DNA of 64,000 nt from Neisseria animalis (lineage in GTDB: Bacteria; Pseudomonadota; Gammaproteobacteria; Burkholderiales; Neisseriaceae), in assembly GCF_900636515.1 (NCBI RefSeq), contig NZ_LR134287.1, forward strand, positions 806,001 through 870,000, written 5' to 3'. Made by a program: the position numbers and the translations under genes. The notes beneath the pieces were generated by a model. It did no database searches. It was not told the origin of the DNA and was given only the letters and a program-made list of their open reading frames with translations. Of this stretch, positions 18,948 to 26,128 are shown in pieces (the stretch's first letter is position 1; each line of letters starts with the position of its first letter).

Positions 18948-19985
18948 TTATTTGTTATGGGTAAGTATTGCTTGTAACTGCTCTTTGCTTGGCAAAACAG
19001 TTTGATAGCGACTGGCAAAGATTTGGTTGTTATCTTCCGGCAGAGTAAATTCCACCACAGCTTCACTTTTATCTTGGCATAATACAATGCCGATGGTTTT
19101 ATTTTCATCAGACAGCCGCATTTTGCGGTCGTAATAATTGACGTACATTTGCATTTGCCCCAAATCCTGATGCTTCAGGCGACCTAATTTCAAATCTATC
19201 AATACAAAGCAGCGCAATACGCGGTTGTAAAACACCAAATCCACATAAAAATGCTGTTCGTCAAAACTTATTCGTTGCTGGCGTGATACAAATGTAAAAC
19301 CAGTACCCAGCTCCAATAAGAACTGTTCCAGCTTATCAATCAGTCCCTGCTCCAAGTCATTTTCCGAATAACTTGACTGCTCAGGCAAACCAATAAATTC
19401 CAAAATATAAGGGTCTTTGATCAAATCCTTGGGTTTTTCCAAACGCTGTCCGTGCAAAGCTAAATCCAATACTCCCTGTTTATCCCTACTTAATGCCAAG
19501 CGAGTAAATAGGGCAGAGTCGTATTGACGGTTCAGTTCACGCAAACTCCACTTGTTTTTTGCCGCTTCAATCTCATAAAAGCTGCGTTCAAGCGGGTCAG
19601 AAATCCGCATAAGTTTGATGTAATGCGACCAACTGAGCGGAAATTCAAGGGCAGGCGTATGCTTTTCAGAATTCGTCAACAGTGTTGACGAATTCTGCTG
19701 GGAATAGGTTTTGTAAAAGAACCGCATTCTATCCAGATTTTCAACGGAAAACCCTTTTCCAAATTCTGCAGTCAGTCTTTGCGAAAGCTGCTTAAGCAAT
19801 CCTTTACCGTATTCTGCGCGTTTGTTGCCATTCTGCTCTTCTTCCACAATCATCTTGCCGATTTCAAAATACGTCAGCACCATTGTTTGATTGACTTGGG
19901 ATGCGATGCGTTCGCGAGCTTGGGCAAGTAATTCGGCAACCCGCTCCGACAATAATGCAGCAGTTTGATTGGTTAGGGTGTTCAT
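18948..19985 (-). CDS. PDDEXK nuclease domain protein (DUF1016/YhcG family)
   Basis: 345 residues. The N-terminal DUF1016 helical region (AELLAQARERIASQVNQTM, YFEIGKMIVEEEQNG, YGKGLLKQLSQRL) precedes a C-terminal PD-(D/E)XK-like nuclease fold with FYVDLVFYNRVLRCFVLIDLK near 250-275 (partly quoted), including the D and DLK residues. YhcG proteins are often near restriction-modification or mobile elements; the substrate is unknown. It is inserted between galE and the capsule genes and is visibly AT-richer than the flanking housekeeping genes, which suggests it arrived with the capsule island. Confidence 0.85.
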   Translation of the reverse strand: MNTLTNQTAALLSERVAELLAQARERIASQVNQTMVLTYFEIGKMIVEEEQNGNKRAEYGKGLLKQLSQRLTAEFGKGFSVENLDRMRFFYKTYSQQNSSTLLTNSEKHTPALEFPLSWSHYIKLMRISDPLERSFYEIEAAKNKWSLRELNRQYDSALFTRLALSRDKQGVLDLALHGQRLEKPKDLIKDPYILEFIGLPEQSSYSENDLEQGLIDKLEQFLLELGTGFTFVSRQQRISFDEQHFYVDLVFYNRVLRCFVLIDLKLGRLKHQDLGQMQMYVNYYDRKMRLSDENKTIGIVLCQDKSEAVVEFTLPEDNNQIFASRYQTVLPSKEQLQAILTHNK

Positions 19986-20272
19986 ATCGGTCTTTATTAT
20001 ATTGGTTTAAATGTAAACGGATATATCAATAAACCAAAATTTTAATCAATATCCCGCACAAATGCCGTCTGAAAAACAGATACTTGTTATTTCAGCTGCC
20101 ATTGGCATAATTGAGTAATTTTATCATATTTGCCATTCAAATTAACAGGCGGACTGTTATGGTTTTGTTTTATTCTTTCACCTATTCACAACAACCCCTT
20201 GTATTTTTAATAACTTGCATTTAGTATAAGTAGATATTTTATAAAGCTATTTACAATAAAGCGATTTACAGT
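19986..20272. other. AT-rich intergenic region upstream of the capsule hydrolase
   Basis: 287 bp between divergent genes with one uptake sequence near 20065. A/T-rich stretches could hold promoters for both genes (for example around 20221-20270), but no clear -35/-10 pair stands out. Confidence 0.4.
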
Positions 20273-21511
20273 ATGATGACCGATCAGCTCATTCCTACAC
20301 ACCCTACACAGACCCAAACTGTCAACATCAATGGTTTTGATATTAAATTTATCCATAAGCCTTGCCGTAAAGACACAGCACACTTGGTTGTCCTGCTGAA
20401 CGGCTATCGACACGGCGGCTGGGAATATGCCAATTCCATCAATTTTTTCAAATGCAGCGTACTGATGATTGCTGATGTGTTTAAAAACGGGCAGTCTTGC
20501 TATTTAGGTGCACAAGGAACATTTGAGTTTAGCGATGCGGTTGCCGCCCTGATTCACAAAACCTTAAAAAGTCTGATGCTGACAGCAGACGACTGCACGC
20601 TTATCGGGCCGTCAAAAGGCGGTTTTGCGGCATTGTATATGGGATTGAAATACAATTTTAAAAACATAGTCGCCCCGGCGTTTGTCGGGCACATCGGTTC
20701 GTGGATGGTGCGTTACACGCCAAGCATTGCCGATCACGTGATGGGTGTGGGTTACGATGGCAAAGTTGTAGAAAAATACGACCGCTTGCTGCTTGATTTG
20801 ATAAAGCAAGACGATAATCCCGATAAAAACATCTATGTGTTTTTATCCAAAGCGGATAATTTTTATTTAGAACTCGGGCAGCGTGAAGTAACGCAAGCTC
20901 TGGCAGAAAAATACCGTAACTTCAACGCCCTGTATGCCGATACCGATCTGGTTTTCCAGCACGACCAAGTAACGCCGTATTTTCTGCAAGAGACTCTGTC
21001 TATTACCAGCCTGCTCACGCAGGGCATCACCACACGTTTAAACAAGCATTTGACAGACGATATTCTGCAGCCGTCTGTGATTGTGCCGAATGAACGCACT
21101 AAGGCGGTTTTTGCTGCCAAACGCAGCCGTTACCAAGACAAGCCGAACGCAATAGGGAAACTTGAAAAAATTCATACAGAACAAGGCGTGATGTTTGTTG
21201 AAGGATTGCTGTATCTTCAAGGCTACGATTCGCCCAATTACCACCATCTTTCCAAACATCTCAAACTCAAATCCGTATCCAGCAAATCCAACCAAGAATA
21301 CGAATTTGCTCTCGGAAGTGTGCCAAAACACCCTATCAGCCGCGAAATTTTTTCCGATATGTATTTTGATTACACCGCGGCAGGCACGGCAACGATGGGT
21401 CTAAAAGGCATCGATTTAAAAAACATCGCACAAGGACGCTATGAGATATTGGTGTCTGCCCCCCCCCAGTGCGGAGCCGGAATACCGCAACTACATCGCC
21501 CCAAAACTTAA
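20273..21511 (+). CDS. Alpha/beta-hydrolase with C-terminal repeated module; phase-variable, out of frame here
   Basis: Residues about 30-290 form an alpha/beta-hydrolase-like domain with a nucleophile elbow GPSKGGFAAL (Ser near 120), HVVLLNGYRHGGWEY-like strand start (seen as LVVLLNGYRHGGWEY) and a late HDQVTPY histidine. It is distantly like Asp2-type acyl-transfer hydrolases. From about residue 300 a module begins (FVEGLLYLQGYDSPNY) that is shared with the N-terminus of the protein at 22173-25016. The frame breaks in a C9 tract (21459-21467) and stops at 21511. With eight C the gene would encode 579 residues ending at 22013. A capsule O-acyltransferase or esterase is plausible, not shown. 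Confidence 0.75.
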   Translation: MMTDQLIPTHPTQTQTVNINGFDIKFIHKPCRKDTAHLVVLLNGYRHGGWEYANSINFFKCSVLMIADVFKNGQSCYLGAQGTFEFSDAVAALIHKTLKSLMLTADDCTLIGPSKGGFAALYMGLKYNFKNIVAPAFVGHIGSWMVRYTPSIADHVMGVGYDGKVVEKYDRLLLDLIKQDDNPDKNIYVFLSKADNFYLELGQREVTQALAEKYRNFNALYADTDLVFQHDQVTPYFLQETLSITSLLTQGITTRLNKHLTDDILQPSVIVPNERTKAVFAAKRSRYQDKPNAIGKLEKIHTEQGVMFVEGLLYLQGYDSPNYHHLSKHLKLKSVSSKSNQEYEFALGSVPKHPISREIFSDMYFDYTAAGTATMGLKGIDLKNIAQGRYEILVSAPPQCGAGIPQLHRPKT

Positions 21512-22013
21512 TTCCGAATTGGAACAGCACGACAGTGACGGATATTACAACTACCGCTTAAACAAACAAAAAGACAGCTTGTTTTTAACCAAGCAGCCCA
21601 TCATTTGCGAACAAAAAGACGCACAGTTCCATTTTTCTTTGAAAAACACTTGGGTAAAAGACCACCTGTTTCATATAGAAGGCGAATTTTTGGTGAAAGG
21701 TGCGGATTTTAGTGAATTTTATGTCAGCAAATATTATTGCGTTTTGCGTCATTGTGAGAGCGGCAAACAATACGCCGTTGCACTTGGTCAAATCAAACAG
21801 GAAAATCTGGGCGAAACCATCGGCAATTTCAATGGTGGCTATCAGGCGTGCTATTACGCCAGTATGAACCTAAAAGGCATAGATACCGCAGGTTTTGAAC
21901 ACGGCAAGTACGAGATGTTTGTTTCCTTGGCATATCAAAGCGAAGTTTTCTCACACCAAATTCCGCAGTTGCTCGCCATCAATGAGCAAGGTTGTTATTT
22001 TGACAAACTTTAA
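21441..22013 (+). pseudogene. Downstream part of the phase-variable hydrolase gene, other frame
   Basis: Continues the conserved module after the C9 tract: APKLNSELEQHDSDGYYNYR, then the second repeat VKDHLFHIEGEFLVKGADFS and LGQIKQENLGETIG and ending at TAA 22013. It aligns with residues about 150-285 of the neighbouring TPR-glycosyltransferase. There is no independent ribosome site. It is translated only when slippage in the C tract restores the frame. Confidence 0.75.
21459..21467. repeat. C9 homopolymer, phase-variation switch (OFF state)
   Basis: Nine C residues inside the hydrolase gene. The total span 20273-22013 is 1741 bases, one more than a multiple of three; losing one C (or gaining two) gives a single 579-residue frame. 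C tracts of this size in capsule genes are established phase-variation switches in Neisseria (for example in the sialyltransferase gene siaD). Confidence 0.88.
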
Positions 22014-22124
22014 TTTTCAGACGGCAATTTTGCAGTCGGATTTAAATCGGCTTAATAAAAGAGTTTAAAAATGAATAAAGGCGGACAAGTTCCTCCTTTG
22101 ATTAAACATCTTGTATAAAAACTA

Positions 22125-22164
22125 AAAAAGACCGTCTGCAAAGCAATATTTGCAGACGGCTTTT
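22125..22164. terminator. Bidirectional inverted uptake-sequence terminator
   Basis: AAAAAAGACCGTCTGCAAA pairs with TTTGCAGACGGCTTTT between two convergent capsule genes (stops at 22013 and 22173). It can serve both. Confidence 0.85.
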
Positions 22165-22172
22165 ATCAAGCA

Positions 22173-25016
22173 TTACATAAAATCTTGATATTTATCAGTT
22201 AAGTATTGCAAGATGGAATTATTGACTTTTTTACCTTGTTGATACAAGTCTGTTTTTCTAAAAGTATTATTCCAAACGTGCATTGCATACATATTGTCAG
22301 CCAAAGTACTCTCATCAAAATTCTGGTCTAGCAGCATTCTTCTGGTTTGAATGGCATTTAATCCATAAAAATTGTAGTAAGGTTTAGCAAATTTATCCAA
22401 ACCAAAGTACATCAAGGCTTTGGTTAATCCTGTCGGACCACTGGCTTCACCCCAAAGCGTATGCTCACGCCCCAAACCTTTTTGAATGCGAGCCTGTTTG
22501 CGTTCAATGTCTTGAGCGGTATCCCAAGGCAGAATCTGATTTGGATTTTGACTCATAAACTCCATCAACTCCACCAAATGGTTGTGAGAAGGGAATTTTA
22601 ACACCGCATTGGCAACCGCGTGACCTTCATAGCCAAATACATAATCTTCAGTAAAATCAAACGGTTTTAAGCAGATTTCGTCCATATCTACCCAATATCC
22701 GCTTTTTAATGCAATCATTTTCCATCTAAACCAGTCTGAAAAATGAGCGGGAGAACCGTGCGAATAGAAAATGTCTTTTTCAGGCAGAATTTCATTGCCG
22801 TCTTTGACGATTACGCCTTTAGGAATGTTTTTCAAATCCTGATAGCAGTAGAGATGAACTTCGTGTCCGTGATACAGATAAGAAGCCAAGCAAAGCTGTT
22901 GGACGATGCCCAAATCTTTTCCAATCCATAAAGATTGAATGGTATCTTTCACAACAGGTTTGGCTGCTGTATCGGTTTGTTTTTGCTGCAAATAATCAAA
23001 CCAAGAAGAAAATCTAAGTACATCTAGCTCTTCCAGTTTTGAGCGACTTGATACAAACAAATCTTTAGCTTCTTCGTTCAGATTTTGAGAGAGTTTCTCG
23101 TGAATCAGAATGTTTAGCGGTTTGTTATTATCCGTACGGCTGTTTCTTAGTGCCGCAGTTACCGTATTTTCAGACTGAATCCATTTTTCTCTATACAAAT
23201 CCCAATACTTGATGGTTGCTTCATTATCGTTCAAGCATTGGCTGATTTTCGCCAACTGTGCCAATGAAGAATATGGCGACTGGACGCTTGGGTTTGGCAG
23301 TTTTTGCTGATGATAAGCCAATACGTCTTCATAAAGACCAAGACTTTGTTTGAGATAAATAACGTGGTGTTCGTTATTTTTATTTTTGCCGAATTTATTG
23401 TAATAGTTTTCATAATAAGGATAAGCTGTATCAAAATCAAAGTTTTGGCACATTGTAACCGCCAAATATCGGTGTGCTAATTCCAATTCCGGAAATTGCT
23501 CCACAAACTGCTCGGCATATTTGATGGCTCTGTCAATCTGATTATCGCCTTTTAAGCTGGTAATCAGCAAAGCGTAGGATACCGGCAGATTCGGGAATGC
23601 TTTGAATAATTTTTCTGCATATTCTGCTGCCAATTTCCAATCTTGCTCGTATTGGTATACGTGAACCAATCCTTCCAAGCCGCGATGGTCTTCAGGGGAA
23701 AGTTTTTGCCACAAATGAAATTCATTTCGTGCTTCGGTGTAGTGAGATAAGTTTTTATAAGCGTGTCCTGCCCACCAGTAACTGTGGTACAAATCAGGGA
23801 AAAATTCTCGGAACTTGTAAGAACGTGAGATAACTTCTTCCCAACGCCCCTGCTGCTGGGCTACATTTACCATACCTTCCCAACCGTGATGAAGCTGAGG
23901 CAATCGCTCTTGCATCAATTTAAATTGTTCTTCAGCTTTATCATATTGGTTGAGATTTTTGTAAGCCTGACCAGCCCACCAATACCCCTGCCACATATCG
24001 GGTTGCAGCTGCTGCAACTGCAGAGAGTATAGAACTACCCCCCCCCAGTTTCTATTTTGGTTGGCAAGCTCTGCAGCACGTTTCACTTCCTGCAAAGACA
24101 TTGAAGTAGGTGAAAAAGCAGCTGTCTGCATCTCTTGCTCGGTTTCCACCAATACACAAACCGAACGACTTTCTACCTTGAGTTGTTTATTTAATTTGGC
24201 GGTGAAAATCTTGTTGCCGTATGCCAGTGAAACATACAAATCATATACACCAAATTCAAACTGCTGGGTTTCAATGCCTTTTAAGCCAAGCGTGGCAAAA
24301 TAGCTTGCATTATAGCCGTCTGCAGATTTGCCGATTTTTGCACCGAGATGGCTTTTGCGGATTTGACCCAGTTCAAAAACGTATTGCTTTTTGGTAATGT
24401 GTTTTTGGGCAATCAGGTAGTATTTTCCCTGCTTGAAATTGCTCAGCGGTGCATCAGGGACGATAAATTCTCCCTCAAGATGGAAAACTGTTCCTTGTAC
24501 CCACGAGTTTTCTACGCTGATGTGGCTGCCTGCCGGCACATCAATGCCGAAAATGTCTTTTTTCGCCAGATAGACTTTATCACTTTCGGCAAACAGGCGG
24601 TATTCACAAAACTCATCTGCCGAATGCTTATCCAAATCCCGCTCTGCCATCACCAAGCTGACATAGTTGCGGATATTACTGTCGGACGATACCGAAATTT
24701 GGATTTCGTACAGCCCGTCTTCCAAAAAGCCGACATCAATACCTTTAAAACCTGTCGTTGCCGTACCTGCAGCAGTGTAGTTGTAGGTTTTTCCGTTGTG
24801 GGTTTGATTTGCCAGCTCGGGTTTTGGTACTGTACCCAATCCAAATTCCACTTCATCATCGTTGAGCAGGTTTTTGAATTTGATGTGCTTGTGCAGATAG
24901 CGGTAATTTGGTGCGTCATAGCCTTGCAAATAAGCAAGCCCTTCAATGAAAAATGTTGTGTTGTGAATCCAGATTTTTTCAATATGGTTCACTGGAATGT
25001 TGTTTGTGGTATTCAC
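22173..25016 (-). CDS. Capsule glycosyltransferase with repeated N-terminal module, TPRs and DXD domain; contains G9 tract
   Basis: 947 residues, GTG start at 25016 with AGGGG upstream. Domain order: two copies of a beta-rich module (about 10-140 and 150-285; FFIEGLAYLQGYDAPNY, then VFHLEGEFIVPDAPLSNF), tetratricopeptide repeats (about 305-560; QGYWWAGQAYKNLNQYDKAE, HSYWWAGHAYKNLSHYTEA), and a C-terminal sugar-binding-DXD glycosyltransferase (about 685-947; SDWFRWKMIALKSGYWVDMD, motif DMD). The coding strand carries G9 at 24046-24038, in frame here (NWGGVV), so the gene is ON. Its module matches the neighbouring hydrolase. Probably adds a sugar to, or helps build, the capsule. Confidence 0.8.
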   Translation of the reverse strand: MNTTNNIPVNHIEKIWIHNTTFFIEGLAYLQGYDAPNYRYLHKHIKFKNLLNDDEVEFGLGTVPKPELANQTHNGKTYNYTAAGTATTGFKGIDVGFLEDGLYEIQISVSSDSNIRNYVSLVMAERDLDKHSADEFCEYRLFAESDKVYLAKKDIFGIDVPAGSHISVENSWVQGTVFHLEGEFIVPDAPLSNFKQGKYYLIAQKHITKKQYVFELGQIRKSHLGAKIGKSADGYNASYFATLGLKGIETQQFEFGVYDLYVSLAYGNKIFTAKLNKQLKVESRSVCVLVETEQEMQTAAFSPTSMSLQEVKRAAELANQNRNWGGVVLYSLQLQQLQPDMWQGYWWAGQAYKNLNQYDKAEEQFKLMQERLPQLHHGWEGMVNVAQQQGRWEEVISRSYKFREFFPDLYHSYWWAGHAYKNLSHYTEARNEFHLWQKLSPEDHRGLEGLVHVYQYEQDWKLAAEYAEKLFKAFPNLPVSYALLITSLKGDNQIDRAIKYAEQFVEQFPELELAHRYLAVTMCQNFDFDTAYPYYENYYNKFGKNKNNEHHVIYLKQSLGLYEDVLAYHQQKLPNPSVQSPYSSLAQLAKISQCLNDNEATIKYWDLYREKWIQSENTVTAALRNSRTDNNKPLNILIHEKLSQNLNEEAKDLFVSSRSKLEELDVLRFSSWFDYLQQKQTDTAAKPVVKDTIQSLWIGKDLGIVQQLCLASYLYHGHEVHLYCYQDLKNIPKGVIVKDGNEILPEKDIFYSHGSPAHFSDWFRWKMIALKSGYWVDMDEICLKPFDFTEDYVFGYEGHAVANAVLKFPSHNHLVELMEFMSQNPNQILPWDTAQDIERKQARIQKGLGREHTLWGEASGPTGLTKALMYFGLDKFAKPYYNFYGLNAIQTRRMLLDQNFDESTLADNMYAMHVWNNTFRKTDLYQQGKKVNNSILQYLTDKYQDFM
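24038..24046. repeat. G9/C9 homopolymer, phase-variation switch (ON state)
   Basis: Nine C on the plus strand (nine G in the coding strand) within codons for Trp-Gly-Gly-Val just before the TPR region. The frame is intact with nine. A one-base slip would truncate the protein after about 325 residues, removing the TPRs and the transferase domain. Confidence 0.88.
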
Positions 25017-25081
25017 GAATTAAACCCCTAATATATTTGATGGATAATGTTTAAAAGCTATTCTATGGATTAGATTGCCGG

Positions 25082-26116
25082 TTAAATCCGCTGCTTTTGT
25101 TTTTGTTCATCTTGGAATATTTGCGACAAGATGTCAGCGGTGTACATAAATTTCTCTTTATCACCTTCGCACAATGCGTCCAAACACGCTCGATTCAGGC
25201 TTGCCGGTACAAGGCGGTGATAGATGTAGTGATAATGTTTTTGGATAAATTCTTTTGCGGTTTCGTAAATTTCGTCTTTTTCCGCTTGTGAATAAAAAAC
25301 AAACTCACGCAGATAAATCAGTAAGTCGTGATTCATATAAAAAGCAATTTGGTATGCTTTGCGAATCTCTGGAATATACCGCCATAGATTGTTAATGGCG
25401 ATCATTCGCCCTTGGAAGTTGGCAACTGATTTGGAAGTGGTGATACTGGTTTCGCTTCCATACACCAACCACACATAAACACGTTCGTCAATCAAGCCGA
25501 TGCGTTCGAGTTTGGAATACAGTTTGGCGGTAAACAACTTGTCTTCGTATAAGCCTGTCTCAAAATAAATGTCGTGTTTTTTTAAGGCTTCTACACGGTA
25601 CAGTTTGTTGGTAGACAAGGTGTCATCAAACTGAGACAGACGGTTTTCAAGCGTGCTGATTCGCTTGGTACGGTACAAACTTCTGAACCATTCACTTTCT
25701 ATACCTGTTTCGGCATTTTTACGCACGGTTACGCCCGATACGCAATCTAAATCGTGTGTCAACGCATAATCCATTAGGCTGGATAGTGCGTTTGGATAAA
25801 TCAGGTCGTCTGAATCCAAGAAAAAAATATATTCACCCAAGGCGTTTTCAATACCGAAGTTGCGGGTTAGTCCCAGCCCTTCGTTATCTTTATAAAAATA
25901 GCGAAAACGCGAATCATTAAATGATTTGACGATGTCTTCTACCCTAACTTCGTGTCCATCGTCCACTACCATCACATCAAGATTGCGATAAACAGATGCT
26001 TGGATTGATTTGAGTGTTGCAGGCAGCGTTTCGCGTGAATTATAACAAGGTACCAAAATAGAAATGGTCGGCAAATCACGGCTGCTTTTGTAAAATAAGT
26101 TGCGTAAAATTTTCAT
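25082..26116 (-). CDS. Glycosyltransferase family 2
   Basis: 344 residues, start supported by AAGGAGG 7-8 nt upstream. Typical GT-A beginning ISILVPCYNSRETLPATLKS (residues 16-35), VMVVDDGHEV, then NFGIENALGEYIFFLDSDD with the metal-binding DSDD near 108-111. It would transfer a nucleotide-activated sugar; acceptor and donor cannot be told. It lies 12 bp downstream of the TagF-like gene in one operon with the LicD- and TagD-like genes. Confidence 0.88.
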   Translation of the reverse strand: MKILRNLFYKSSRDLPTISILVPCYNSRETLPATLKSIQASVYRNLDVMVVDDGHEVRVEDIVKSFNDSRFRYFYKDNEGLGLTRNFGIENALGEYIFFLDSDDLIYPNALSSLMDYALTHDLDCVSGVTVRKNAETGIESEWFRSLYRTKRISTLENRLSQFDDTLSTNKLYRVEALKKHDIYFETGLYEDKLFTAKLYSKLERIGLIDERVYVWLVYGSETSITTSKSVANFQGRMIAINNLWRYIPEIRKAYQIAFYMNHDLLIYLREFVFYSQAEKDEIYETAKEFIQKHYHYIYHRLVPASLNRACLDALCEGDKEKFMYTADILSQIFQDEQKQKQRI

Positions 26117-26128
26117 TGCAAAGCCTCC

